A stretch of 64,000 bases of DNA from Isoetes taiwanensis (GCA_021234155.1 JAJEKV010000262.1:312001-376000); one strand, 5' to 3'. Numbered from the stretch's first letter, positions 1-11,022 are shown. Notes: generated by a model not told the origin, from the sequence alone. Program-made: numbers and translations.

Positions 1-330
1 CTCTACCTTCTTAGAGAACATTGAAGATGTCTATTGAATTCTATTCTAGCAATGTGGTAGATAATCAAATCTTGCCAAAAGGCATTTGATAATATAAGTG
101 ATTTTAGAGGTAGTTTTTTCGTGGCTATAGTGCTTTTATTCGTTTTATAGGAAGAATAATGCAAGTTTTTTTTTCTACGTCCATGTGCATTCTCTAAATG
201 AAGTTGAGAGAGAGGGGCCATTGGAGTTTGGTAGACATTAGGGCAACATTGGCTTGTGCGAGGCAAGAACTTGGTAATCTATTGCATATGAACAAACTAA
301 AAGATGTTCAATACACTAATTGTTATCAAG

Positions 331-403
331 ATCGTGAGTGGCAAAGTGAGGCGTGGTGGGCCCATAACCCACGAGGTCCCAAGATCGAAACTTGGGCTCG
401 ATA
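331..403 (+). pseudogene. tRNA-iMet(CAT) pseudogene, unit 1
   Basis: The anticodon arm with CAT and the T-arm are kept. The 5' acceptor half and D-arm carry indels, and extra G's appear before the T-arm and after it. A 7-bp acceptor stem cannot form cleanly, so this is probably inactive. Confidence 0.8.
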
Positions 404-991
404 GTTCCTCCTTCCCTCCTTTTTTTTTTTTTTATTTCTCAAAAATGTCTTGATTTGTGATTCTCAATTGTCCTCCGATAAGTGTGGGGTTGTAATTCAT
501 TCAATGTGCATCCTATATTGTCTCATGACCAACTTGAATCATTTTTAATGTGAAAAAAACTCTGCTCGATTTTTTTAATGTTGTTATTTTGCAATTTCTC
601 GTGGTTGTTTTTTGTCACAGCCAGCATCCGTCTTAGAGAACATTTAAAATGTCTATTAGATTCTATTCTACTCTACCTTCTTAGAGAACATTGAAGATGT
701 CTATTGAATTCTATTCTAGCAATGTGGTAGATAATCAAATCTTGCCAAAGGCATTTGATAATATAAGTGATTTTAGAGGTAGTTTTCGTGGCTATAGTGC
801 TTTTATTCGTTTTATAGGAAGAATAATGCAAGAAAGTTTTTCTACGTCCATGTGCATTCTCTAAATGAAGTTGAGAGGGGCACTGGAGTTGGTAGACATT
901 AGGGCAACATTGGCTTGTGCGAGGCAAGAACTTGGTAATCTATTGCATATGAACAAACTAAAAGATGTTCAGTACACTAATTGTTATCAAG

Positions 992-1063
992 ATCAGAGTG
1001 GCGCAGTGGAAGCGTGGTGGGCCCATAACCCACAGGTCCCAAGATCGAAACTTGGCTCTGATA
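992..1063 (+). tRNA. tRNA-iMet(CAT), unit 2
   Basis: This copy is 72 nt and differs from the array consensus by one C-to-T change in the D-loop. Acceptor, anticodon and T stems all pair. It has the initiator marks: a 5' A opposite U, three G-C pairs under the anticodon loop, and ATCGAAA in place of the usual TTC-type T-loop. A T15 run at 1083-1097 can terminate Pol III. Probably functional. Confidence 0.88.
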
Positions 1064-1655
1064 GTTCCTCCTTCCCTCTTGCTTTTTTTTTTTTTTTATT
1101 TCTCAAAAATGTCTTGATTTGTGATTCTCAATTGTCCTCCGATAAGTGTGGGGTTGTAACTCATTCAATGTGCATCCTATATTGTCTCATGACCAACTTG
1201 AATCATTTTTAATGTGAAAAAAACTCTGCTCGATTTTTTTAATGTTGTTATTTTGCAATTTCTCATGGTTGTTTTTTGTCACAGCCAGCATCCGTCTTAG
1301 AGAACATTTAAAATGTCTATTAGATTCTATTCTACTCTACCTTCTTAGAGAACATTGAAGATGTCTATTGAATTCTATTCTAGCAATGTGGTAGATAATC
1401 AAATCTTGCCAAAGGCATTTGATAATATAAGTGATTTTAGAGGTAGTTTTCGTGGCTATAGTGCTTTTATTCGTTTTATAGGAAGAATAATGCAAGAAAG
1501 TTTTTCTACGTCCATGTGCATTCTCTAAATGAAGTTGAGAGGGGCACTGGAGTTGGTAGACATTAGGGCAACATTGGCTTGTGCGAGGCAAGAACTTGGT
1601 AATCTATTGCATATGAACAAACTAAATGATGTTCAGTACACTGATTGTTATCAAG

Positions 1656-1727
1656 ATCAGAGTGGCGCATCGGAAGCGTGGTGGGCCCATAACCCACAGG
1701 TCCCAAGATCGAAACTTGGCTCTGATA
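1656..1727 (+). tRNA. tRNA-iMet(CAT), unit 3
   Basis: This copy is 72 nt with one change from consensus, in the D-loop (GCGCAT for GCGCAG). That position lies in the A-box promoter region, so transcription may be weaker. All stems pair and a T-run follows. Confidence 0.83.
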
Positions 1728-2315
1728 GTTCCTCCTTCCCTCTCGCTTTTTTTTTTTATTTCTCAAAAATGTCTTGATTTGTGATTCTCAATTGTCCTCC
1801 GATAAGTGTGGGGTTGTAACTCATTCAATGTGCATCCTATATTGTCTCATGACCAACTTGAATCATTTTTAATGTGAAAAAAACTCTGCTCGATTTTTTT
1901 AATGTTGTTATTTTGCAATTTCTCGTGGTTGTTTTGTGTCACAGCCAGCATCCGTCTTAGAGAACATTTAAAATGTCTATTAGATTCTATTCTACTCTAC
2001 CTTCTTAGAGAACATTGAAGATGTCTATTGAATTCTATTCTAGCAATGTGGTAGATAATCAAATCTTGCCAAAGGCATTTGATAATATAAGTGATTTTAG
2101 AGGTAGTTTTCGTGGCTATAGTGCTTTTATTCGTTTTATAGGAAGAATAATGCAAGAAAGTTTTTCTACGTCCATGTGCATTCTCTAAATGAAGTTGAGA
2201 GGGGCACTGGAGTTGGTAGACATTAGGGCAACATTGGCTTGTGCGAGGCAAGAACTTGGTAATCTATTGCATATGAACAAACTAAAAGATGTTCAGTACA
2301 CTGATTGTTATCAAG

Positions 2316-2387
2316 ATCAGAGTGGCGCAGCGGAAGCGTGGTGGGCCCATAACCCACAGGTCCCAAGATCGAAACTTGGCTCTGATA
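2316..2387 (+). tRNA. tRNA-iMet(CAT), unit 4, consensus copy
   Basis: This is one of two copies that match the array consensus exactly. The parts in order are: acceptor ATCAGAG/CTCTGAT with A73, D-stem GCGC/GCGT, anticodon stem GTGGG/CCCAC around the loop CCCATAA, and T-stem CCAAG/CTTGG around ATCGAAA. The T-loop and the G-C-rich anticodon stem mark it as the eukaryotic initiator rather than the elongator. No CCA is encoded, as expected in plants. A CAA motif lies just 5' (2312-2314), a common plant tRNA start context. Very likely functional. Confidence 0.95.
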
Positions 2388-2404
2388 GTTCCTCCTTCCC
2401 TCTC

Positions 2405-2416
2405 TTTTTTTTTTTT
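2405..2416 (+). terminator. Pol III T-run terminator of unit 4
   Basis: T12 begins 18 nt after the tRNA 3' end. Runs of four or more T's end Pol III transcription. The same arrangement recurs in nearly every unit. Confidence 0.75.
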
Positions 2417-2986
2417 ATTTCTCAAAAATGTCTTGATTTGTGATTCTCAATTGTCCTCCGATAAGTGTGGGGTTGTAACTCATTCAATGTGCATCCTATA
2501 TTGTCTCATGACCAACTTGAATCATTTTTAATGTGAAAAAAAAAACTCTCGATTCGACTTTTTTTTTTAATGTTGTTATTTTGCAATTTCTCGTGGTTGT
2601 TTTGTGTCACAGCCAGCATCCGTCTTAGAGAACATTTAAAATGTCTATTAGATTCTATTCTACTCTACCTTCTTAGAGAACATTGAAGATGTCTATTGAA
2701 TTCTATTCTAGCAATGTGGTAGATAATCAAATTTTGCCAAAAGGCATTTGATAATATAAGTGATTTTAGAGGTAGTTTTTCGTGGCTATAGTGCTTTTTT
2801 ATTCGTTTTATAGGAAGAATAATGCAAGAAAGTTTTCTACGTCCATGTGCATTCTCTAAATGAAGTTGAGAGGGGCACTGGAGTTGGTAGACATTAGGGC
2901 AACATTGGCTTATGCGAGGCAAGAACTTGGTAATCTATTGCATATGAACAAACTAAAAGATGTTCAGTACACTGATTGTTATCAAG

Positions 2987-3054
2987 ATCAGTGGGCTGAG
3001 AAGCGTGGTGGGCCCATAACCCACAGGTCCCAAGATCGAAACTTGGCTCTGATA
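2987..3054 (+). pseudogene. tRNA-iMet(CAT) pseudogene, unit 5
   Basis: The anticodon and T arms are intact. The 5' acceptor/D-arm block is shortened and altered (ATCAGTGGGCTGAG...), giving 68 nt and no normal D-stem or A-box. Confidence 0.8.
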
Positions 3055-3661
3055 GTTCCTCCTTCCCTCTCGCTTTTTTTTTTTATTTCTCAAAAATGTC
3101 TTGATTTGTGATTCTCAATTGTCCTCCGATAAGTGTGGGGTTGTAACTCATTCAATGTGCATCCTATATTGTCTCATGACCAACTTGAATCATTTTTAAT
3201 GTAAAAAAAACTCTACCTTTCGATTTTTTTTAATGTTGTTATTTTGCAATTTCTCGTGGTTGTTTTTGTGTCACACCAAAGATCCGTCTTAGAGAACATT
3301 TAAAATGTCTATTAATTCTATTCTACTCTACCTTCTTAGAGAACATTGAAGATGTCTATTGAATTCTATTCTAGCAATGTGGTAGATAATCAAATCTTGC
3401 CAAAAGGCATTTGATAATATAAGTGATTTTAGAGGTAGTTTTAGGTAGTTTTTGGCTATAGTGCTTTTATTCGCTTTTATATAGGAAGAATAATGCAAGA
3501 AAGTTTTTTTCTACGTCCATGTGCATTCTCTAAATGAAGTTGAGAGGGGCCATTGGAGTTGGTAGACATTAGGGCAACATTGGCTTGTGCGAGGCAAGAA
3601 CTTGGTAATCTATTGCATATGAACAAACTAAAAGATGTTCAATACATTAATTGTTATCAAG

Positions 3662-3732
3662 ATCGAGTGGCGAAAATGAAGCGTGGTGGGCCCATAACCC
3701 ACAAGGTCCCAAGATCAAAACTTGGCTCGATA
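3662..3732 (+). pseudogene. tRNA-iMet(CAT) variant with 6-bp acceptor, unit 6
   Basis: One base is missing from each side of the acceptor stem (ATCGAG and CTCGAT), so a 6-bp stem can still pair. The D-arm is disrupted (GCGAAAATGAA), and the B-box reads ATCAAAA instead of ATCGAAA. Probably inactive. Confidence 0.75.
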
Positions 3733-4322
3733 GTTCCTCCCTCCCCTCTTTTTTTTTTTTATTTCTCAAAAATGTCTTGATTTGTGATTCTCAATTGTCC
3801 TCCAGATAAGTGTGGGGTTGTAACTCATTCAATGTGCATCCTATATTGTCTCATGACCAACTTGAATCATTTTTAATGTGAAAAAAACTCTGTTCGATTT
3901 TTTTAATGTTGTTATTTTGCAATTTGTCGTGGTTGTTTTGTGTCACAGCCAGCATCCGTCTTAGAGAACATTTAAAATGTCTATTAGATTCTATTCTACT
4001 CTATCTTTTTAGAGAATATTCAAGATGTCTATTCAATTCTATTCTAGCAATGTGGTAGATAATCAAAATCATTTGCCAAAGGCATTTGATAATAGAAGTG
4101 ATATTAGAGATAGTTTTCGTGGCTATAGTGCTTTTATTCGTTTTATATGAAGAATAATGCAAGAAAGTTTTTCTACGTCCATGTGCATTCTCTAAATGAA
4201 GTTGAGAGGGGCACTGGAGTTGGTAGACATTAGGGCAACATTGGCTTGTGCGAGGCAAGAACTTGGTAATCTATTGCATATGAACAAACTAAAAGATGTT
4301 CAGTACACTGATTGTTATCAAG

Positions 4323-4394
4323 ATCAGAGTGGCGTAGCGGAAGCGTGGTGGGCCCATAACCCACAGGTCCCAAGATCGAAACTTGGCTTTGATA
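4323..4394 (+). tRNA. tRNA-iMet(CAT), unit 7, two changes
   Basis: This copy is 72 nt. C-to-T in the D-stem (GCGT for GCGC) and C-to-T in the 3' acceptor strand (CTTTGAT) each leave a weaker or mismatched pair. It may be transcribed but is structurally suboptimal. Confidence 0.65.
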
Positions 4395-4986
4395 GTTCCT
4401 CCTTCCCTCTCGCTTTTTTTTTTTTTTATTTCTCAAAAATGTCTTGATTTGTGATTCTCAATTGTCCTCCGATAAGTGTGGGGTTGTAACTCATTCAATG
4501 TGCATCCTATATTGTCTCATGACCAACTTGAATCATTTTTAATGTGAAAAAAACTCTGCTCGATTTTTTTAATGTTGTTATTTTGCAATTTCTCGTGGTT
4601 GTTTTGTGTCACAGCCAGCATCCGTCTTAGAGAACATTTAAAATGTCTATTAAATTCTATTCTACTCTACCTTCTTAGAGAACATTCAAGATGTCTATTG
4701 AATTCTATTCTAGCAAAATGGTAGATAATCAAATCTTGCCAAAAGGCATTTGATAATAGGATTGATTTTAGAGGTAATTTTTGTGGCTATAGTGCTTTTA
4801 TTCGTTTTATACGAAGCATAATGCAAGAAAGTTTTTCTACGTCTATGTGCATTCTCTAAATGAAGTTGAGAGGGCCATTGGAGTTGGTTGACATTAGGGC
4901 AGCATTGGCTTGTGCGAGGCAAGAACTTGGTATTCTGTTGCATCTGAACAAACTAAAAGATGTTCAATGCACTAATTGTTATCAAG

Positions 4987-5058
4987 ATCAGAGTGGCGCA
5001 GCGGAAGCGTGGTGGGCCCATAACCCACAGGTCCCAAGATCGAAACTTGGCTCTGATA
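4987..5058 (+). tRNA. tRNA-iMet(CAT), unit 8, consensus copy
   Basis: This copy is identical to the unit 4 gene over all 72 nt, although the surrounding unit has clearly diverged (for example GGTTGACATTAGGGCAGC upstream). An intact tRNA inside a diverged unit hints at constraint on the gene or at gene conversion. A T15 run follows. Very likely functional. Confidence 0.95.
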
Positions 5059-5076
5059 GTTCCTCCTTCCCTCTTG

Positions 5077-5091
5077 TTTTTTTTTTTTTTT
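5077..5091 (+). terminator. Pol III T-run terminator of unit 8
   Basis: T15 begins 19 nt downstream of the unit 8 tRNA 3' end. Confidence 0.75.
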
Positions 5092-5651
5092 AATTTCTCA
5101 AAACTGTCTTGATTTTTTATTCTCAATTGTCCTCCGATAAGTGTAGGGTTGTAACTCATTCAATGTGCATCCTATATTGTCTCATGACCACCTTGAATCA
5201 TTTTTAATGTGAAAAGAAACTCTACTCGATTCTTTTAATGTTGTTATTTTGCAATTTGTCGTGGTTGTTTTGTGTCACAGCCAGCATCCGTCTTAGAGAA
5301 CATTTAAAATGTCTATTAGATTCTATTCTACTCTACCTTCTTAGAGAACATTCAAGATGTCTATTCAATTCTATTCTAGCAATGTGGTAGATAATCAAAT
5401 CTTGCCAAAGGCATTTGATAATATAAGTGATTTTAGAGGTAGTTTTCGTGGCTATAGTGCTTTTATTCGTTTTATATGAAGAATAATGCAAGAAAGTTTT
5501 TCTACGTCCATGTGCATTCTCTAAATGAAGTTGAGAGGGGCATTGGAGTTGGTAGACATTAGGGCAACATTGGCTTGTGCGAGGCAAGAACTTGGTAATC
5601 TGTTGCATCTGAACAAACTAAAGGATGTTCAGTACACTGATTATTATCAAG

Positions 5652-5723
5652 ATCAGAGTGGCGCAGCGGAAGCGTGGTGGGCCCATAACCCATAGGTCCC
5701 AAGATAGAAACTTGGCTTTGATA
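5652..5723 (+). pseudogene. tRNA-iMet(CAT), unit 9, three changes
   Basis: This copy is 72 nt. It has CCCATAG for CCCACAG (anticodon stem), ATAGAAA for ATCGAAA (T-loop/B-box) and CTTTGAT in the acceptor. Loss of the conserved B-box C makes transcription and initiator function doubtful. Unit 17 shares the first two changes. Confidence 0.65.
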
Positions 5724-6317
5724 GTTCCTCCTCCCCTCTCGCTTTTTTTTTTTATTTCTCAAAAATGTCTTGATTTGTGATTCTCAATTGTCCTCCGATA
5801 AGTGTAGAATTGTAACTCATTTAATGTGCATCCTATATTGTCTCATGACCACCTTGAATCAATTTGTAATGTGAAAAAAACTCTGCTCGATTTTTTTAAT
5901 GTTGTTATTTTACAATTTCTCGTGGTTGTTTTGTGTCACAGCCAGCATCCGTCTTAGAGAACATTTAAAATGTCTATTAAATTATATTCTACTCGACCTT
6001 CTTAGAGAACATTCGAGACGTCTATTGAATTCTATTCTAGCAATGTGGTAGATAATCAAATCTTGCCAAAAGGCATTTGATAATAGGAGTGATTTTAGAG
6101 GTAGTTTTCGTGGCTATAGTGCTTTTATTATTTTTATATGAAGAATAATGCAAAAAGTTTTTCTACGTCCATGTGCATTCTCTAAATGAAGTTGAGAGGG
6201 GCCATTGGAGTTGGTTGACATTAGGGCAACATTGGCTTTGAGGTATGAGGCAAGAACTTGGTAATCTATTGCATATGAACAAACTAAAAGATGTTCAATG
6301 CACTAATTGTTATCAAG

Positions 6318-6389
6318 ATCAGTGTGGCGCTTGTGGAAGCGTGGTGGGCCCATAACCCCAAGGTCCCAAGATCGAAACTTGGCTCGATA
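6318..6389 (+). pseudogene. tRNA-iMet(CAT) pseudogene, unit 10
   Basis: The D-arm is scrambled (GCGCTTGTGGAAG), a base is missing in the anticodon 3' stem region (CCCCAAGG), and the 3' acceptor reads CTCGAT while the 5' side keeps ATCAGTG. No normal cloverleaf forms. Confidence 0.78.
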
Positions 6390-6981
6390 GTTCCTCCTTC
6401 CCTTTTTTTTTTTTATTTCTCAAAAAATGTCTTGATTTGTGATTCTCAATTGTCCTCCGATAAGTGTGGGGTTGTAACTCATTCAATGTGCATCCTATAT
6501 TGTCTCATGACCACCTTGAATCATTTTTAATGTGAAAAAAACTCGCTTTCGATTTTTTTAATGTTGTTATTTTGCAATTTTCGTGGTTGTTTTGTGTCAC
6601 AAATACCAAAGATCCGTCTTAGAGAACATTTAAAATGTCTATTAAATTCTATTCTACTCTACCTTCTTAGAGAACATTCAAGATGTCTATTGAATTCTAT
6701 TCTAGTAAAATGGTAGATAATCAAATCTTGCCAAAAGGCACTTGATAATAGGATTGATTTTAGAGGTAATTTTCGTGGCTATAGTGCTTTTTATTCGTTT
6801 TTTATAGGAAGAATAATGCAAGAAAGTTTTTCTACGTCCATGTGCATTCTCTAAATGAAGTTGAGAGGGGCACTGGAGTTGGTAGACATTAGGGCAACAT
6901 TGGCTTGTGCGAGGCAAGAACTTGGTAATCTGTTGCATCTGAACAAACTAAAAGATGTTCAATAAACTAATTGTTATCAAG

Positions 6982-7049
6982 ATCGAGAGGGCGCGTAAGC
7001 GTGGTGGGCCCATAACCCATGTGTCCCAAGATCGAAACTTGGCTCGATA
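6982..7049 (+). pseudogene. tRNA-iMet(CAT) pseudogene, unit 11
   Basis: 68 nt. The 5' part reads ATCGAGAGGGCGCGTAAG with the D-loop deleted, and the anticodon stem is changed to CCCATG. Only the anticodon loop and T-arm look normal. Confidence 0.78.
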
Positions 7050-7645
7050 GTTCCTCCTTCCCTCTTTTTTTTTTTTTTTTATTTCTCAAAAATGTCTTGA
7101 TTTGTGATTCTCAATTGTCCTCAGATAAGTGTGGGGTTGTAACTCATTCAATGTGCATCCTATATTGTCTCATGACCACCTTGAATCATTTTTAATGAAA
7201 AAAAAAAACTCTTTCGATTTTTTTAATGTTGTTATTTTGCAATTTCTCGTGGTTGTTTTTTGTGTGTGCCAAAGATCCGTCTTAGAGAACATTTAAAATG
7301 TCTATTAGATTCTATTCTACTCTACCTTCTTAGAGAACATTGAAGATGTCTATTGAATTCTATTCTAGCAATGTGGTAGATAATCAAATCTTGCCAAAAG
7401 GCATTTGATAATATAAGTGATTTTAGAGGTAGTTTTCGTGGCTATAGTGTGCTTTTTATTCGTTTTATAGGAAGAATAATGCAAGAAAGTTTTTCTACGT
7501 CCATGTGCATTCTCTAAATGAAGTTGAGAGGGCCATTGAGAGTTGGTAGACATTAGGGCAACATTGGCTTGTGCGAGGCAAGAACTTGGTAATCTATTGC
7601 ATATGAACAAACTAAAAGATGTTCAATGCACTAATTGTTATCAAG

Positions 7646-7714
7646 ATCAGTGTGGTGTGGAAGCGTGGTGGGCCCATAACCCATGAGGTCCCAAGATCGA
7701 AACTTGGCTCGATA
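7646..7714 (+). pseudogene. tRNA-iMet(CAT) pseudogene, unit 12
   Basis: 69 nt. The D-arm is shortened (TGTGGTGTGGAAG), the anticodon stem is altered (CCCATGAG), and the 3' acceptor is CTCGAT. Confidence 0.78.
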
Positions 7715-8304
7715 GTTCCTCCTCCCCTCTTTTTTTTTTTTTATTTCTCAAAAATGTCTTGATTTGTGATTCTCAATTGTCCTCCGATAAGTGTGGGGTT
7801 GTAACTCATTCAATGTGCATCCTATATTGTCTCATGACCACCTTGAATCATTTTTAATGAAAAAAAACTCTACTTTCGATTTTTTAATGTTGTTATTTTG
7901 CAATTTGTCGTGGTTGTTTTGTGTCACACCAAAGATCCGTCTTAGAGAACATTTAAAATGTCTATTAAATTCTATTCTACTCTACCTTCTTAGAGAACAT
8001 TGAAGATGTCTATTGAATTCTATTCTAGCAATGTGGTAGATAATCAAATCTTGCCAAAAGGCATTTGATAATATAAGTGATTTTAGAGGTAGTTTTTCGT
8101 GGCTATAGTGCTTTTATTCGTTTTATAGGAAGAATAATGCAAGAAAGTTTTTCTCGTCCATGTGCATTCTCTAAATGAAGTTGAGAGGGGCCATTGGAGT
8201 TGGTAGACATTAGGGCAACATTGGCTTGTGCGAGGCAAGAACTTGGTAATCTATTGCATATGAACAAACTAAAAGATGTTCAATACATAATAATTGTTAT
8301 CAAG

Positions 8305-8370
8305 ATCGACTTGGAAGGCGTGGTGGGCCCATAACCCAAAAGGTCCCAAGATCGAAACTTGGCTTCGATA
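8305..8370 (+). pseudogene. tRNA-iMet(CAT) pseudogene, unit 13
   Basis: 66 nt. The D-arm is almost absent (ATCGACTTGGAAGGCG), and the 3' acceptor reads CTTCGAT. The anticodon loop and T-arm remain. Confidence 0.78.
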
Positions 8371-8947
8371 GTTCCTCCTTCCCTCTTCTTTTTTTTTTAT
8401 TTCTCAAAAATGTCTTGATTTTTGATTCTCAATTGTCCTCTCCGATAAGTGTGGGGTTGTAACTCATTCAATGTGCATCCTATATTGTCTCATGACCACC
8501 TTGAATCATTTTTAATGTGAAAAAAAACTTTCTCGATTTTTTAATGTTGTTATTTTGCAATTTGTGGTGGTTTTTTTGTCAAGCCCAAAGATCCGTCTTA
8601 GAGAACATTTAAAATGTCTATTAGATTCTATTCTACTCTACCTTCTTAGAGAACATTCAAGATGTCTATTCAATTCTATTCTAGCAATGTGGTAGATAAT
8701 CAAATCTTGCGAAAGGCATTTGATAATATAAGTAATTTTAGAGGTAGTTTTCGTGGCTATAGTGTTTTTATTCGTTTTATACGAAGCATAATGCAAGAAA
8801 GTTTTTCTACGTCTATGTGCATTCTCTAAATGAAGTTGAGAGGGCCATTGGAGTTGGTTGACATTAGGGCAGCATTGGCTTGTGCGAGGCAAGAACTTGG
8901 TATTCTATTGCATCTGAACAAACTAAAAGATGTTCAATGCACTAATT

Positions 8948-9002
8948 CGGAAGCGTGGTGGGCCCATAACCCACGGTCCCAAGATGAAACTTGGCTCTGA
9001 TA
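8948..9002 (+). pseudogene. 5'-truncated tRNA-iMet, unit 14
   Basis: The acceptor 5' strand and most of the D-arm are missing, so the sequence starts at CGGAAGCG. One base is also lost in both the variable region and the T-loop (AAGATGAAAC). Inactive. Confidence 0.85.
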
Positions 9003-9553
9003 GTTCCTCCTTCCCTCTTTTTTTTTTTTTTTAATTTCTCAAAACTGTCTTGATTTTTTATTCTGAATTGTCCTCCGATAAGTGCATCCTATATTGTCTC
9101 ATGACCACCTTGAATCGTTTTTAATGTGAAAAGAAACTCTACTCGATTCTTTTAATGTTGTTATTTTGCAATTTGTCGTGGTTGTTTTGTGTCACAGCCA
9201 GCATCCGTCTTAGAGAACATTTAAAATGTCTATTAGATTCTATTCTACTCTACCTTCTTAGAGAACATTCAAGATGTCTATTCAATTCTATTCTAGCAAT
9301 GTGGTAGATAATCAAATCTTGCCAAAAGGCATTTGATAATAGGAGTGATTTTAGAGGTAGTTTTCGTGGCTATAGTGCTTTTATTCGTTTTAAGAAAGTT
9401 TTTCTACGTCTATGTGCATTCTCTAAATGAAGTTGAGAGGGCCATTGGAGTTGGTTGACATTAGGGCAGCATTGGCTTGTGCGAGGCAAGAACTTGGTAT
9501 TCTATTGCATCTGAACAAACTAAAAGATGTTCAATGCACTAATTGTTATCAAG

Positions 9554-9624
9554 ATCGAGTGGGCTATTGAAGTGCGTGGGGGCCCATAACCCACAGGTCC
9601 CAAGATCGAAACTTGGCTCTGATA
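9554..9624 (+). pseudogene. tRNA-iMet(CAT) pseudogene, unit 15
   Basis: The 3' half from the anticodon onward is normal. The 5' half (ATCGAGTGGGCTATTGAAG) lacks a usable D-stem, and an extra G precedes the anticodon stem. Confidence 0.78.
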
Positions 9625-10202
9625 GTTCCTCCTTCCCTCTCGCTTCTTTTTTTATTTCTCAAAAATGTCTTGATTTGTGATTCTCAATTGTCCTCCGATA
9701 AGTGTAGAATTGTAACTCATTCAATGTGCATCCTATATTGTCTCATGACCACCTTGAATCATTTTTAATGTGAAAAAAACTCTGCTCGATTTTTTTAATG
9801 TTGTTATTTTGCAATTTCTCGTGGTTGTTTTATGTCACAGCCAGCATCCGTCTTAGAGAACATTTAAAATGTCTATTAAATTTTATTCTACTCGACCTTC
9901 TTAGAGAACATTCGAGACGTCTATTGAATTCTATTCTAGCAATGTGGTAGATAATCAAATCTTGCCAAAAGGCATTTGATAATAGGAGTGATTTTAGAGG
10001 TAGTTTTCGTGGCTATAGTGCTTTTATTCGTTTTATACGAAGCATAATGCAAGAAAGTTTTTCTACGTCTATGTGCATTCTCTAAATGAAGTTGAGAGGG
10101 CCATTGGAGTTGGTTGACATTAGGGCAGCATTAGGCAAGAACTTGGCATTCTGTTGCATCTGAACAAACTAAAAGATGTTCAATAAACTAATTGTTATCA
10201 AG

Positions 10203-10274
10203 ATCAGAGTGGCGCAGCGGAAGCGTGGTGGGTCCATAACCCACAGGTCCCAACATCGAAACTTGGCTTTGATA
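10203..10274 (+). tRNA. tRNA-iMet(CAT), unit 16, altered
   Basis: 72 nt with an intact D-arm. The anticodon loop reads TCCATAA, the T-stem has CAACA for CAAGA (a lost pair), and the acceptor has CTTTGAT. The usual downstream poly-T block is deleted, leaving a T-run only near 10285. Function is doubtful. Confidence 0.55.
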
Positions 10275-10823
10275 GTTGTCTTGATTTTTTATTCTCAATT
10301 GTCCTCCGATAAGTGTAGGGTTGTAACTCATTCAATGTGCATCCTATATTGTCTCATGACCACCTTGAATCATTTTTAATGTGAAAAGAAACTCTACTCG
10401 ATTCTTTTAATGTTGTTATTTTGCAATTTGTCGTGGTTGTTTTGTGTCACAGCCAGCATCCGTCTTAGAGAACATTTAAAATGTCTATTAGATTCTATTC
10501 TACTCTACCTTCTTAAAGAACATTCAAGATGTCTATTCAATTCTATTCTAGCAATGTGGTAGATAATCAAATCTTGCCAAAGGCATTTGATAATAGAAGT
10601 GATATTAGAGATAGTTTTCGTGGCTATAGTGCTTTTATTCGTTTTATATGAAGAATAATGCAAGAAAGTTTTTCTACGTCCATGTGCATTCTCTAAATGA
10701 AGTTGAGAGGGGCACTGGAGTTGGTAGACATTAGGGCAACATTGGCTTGTGCGAGGCAAGAACTTGGTAATCTGTTGCATCTGAACAAACTAAAGGATGT
10801 TCAGTACACTGATTATTATCAAG

Positions 10824-10895
10824 ATCAGAGTGGCGCAGCGGAAGCGTGGTGGGCCCATAACCCATAGGTCCCAAGATAGAAACTTGGCTCTGATA
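10824..10895 (+). pseudogene. tRNA-iMet(CAT), unit 17, B-box mutant
   Basis: 72 nt. It shares CCCATAG and ATAGAAA with unit 9 but keeps the normal CTCTGAT acceptor. The B-box C-to-A change probably impairs Pol III recognition. Confidence 0.62.
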
Positions 10896-10997
10896 GTTCC
10901 TCCTTCCCTCTCGCTTCTTTTTTTATTTCTCAAAAATGTCTTGATTTGTGATTCTCAATTGTCCTCCGATAAGTGTAGAATTGTAACTCATTCAATG

Positions 10998-11022
10998 TTT
11001 TTTTTTTTTTTTTTTTTTTTTT
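10998..11022. other. T25 tract closing the tRNA array
   Basis: The last unit is cut after TCATTCAATG, where every other unit continues with TGCATCC. A pure T25 run replaces it, followed by unrelated sequence. A poly(A) tail of a minus-strand retroinsertion, or repeat-mediated breakage, could explain this. I did not find a matching target duplication. Confidence 0.5.

Larger units (their letters stand above)
1..10998 (+). repeat. Tandem array of 17 units carrying initiator tRNA-Met
   Basis: Units begin near 1, 671, 1335, 1995, 2663, 3326, 3999, 4665, 5331, 5992, 6657, 7320, 7980, 8636, 9248, 9891 and 10503, each starting with a CTCTACCTTCTTAGAG-type sequence. The period is about 660 bp, with shorter units near 8.6-10.5 kb. 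Every unit holds one tRNA-iMet-like sequence on the plus strand about 330 bp in, followed about 20 bp later by a T-run. Unit 1 begins at the window edge, so the array probably continues to the left. The short reading frames that recur in each unit overlap the tRNA on both strands and are not convincing protein genes. Units differ by substitutions and small indels, mostly at A/T runs and in the tRNA D-arm. Confidence 0.95.

Noticed and set aside
1-10998. CRISPR-like or viral array
   Set aside because: Period of about 660 bp with an embedded tRNA gene in a plant genome. No short repeat/spacer structure.
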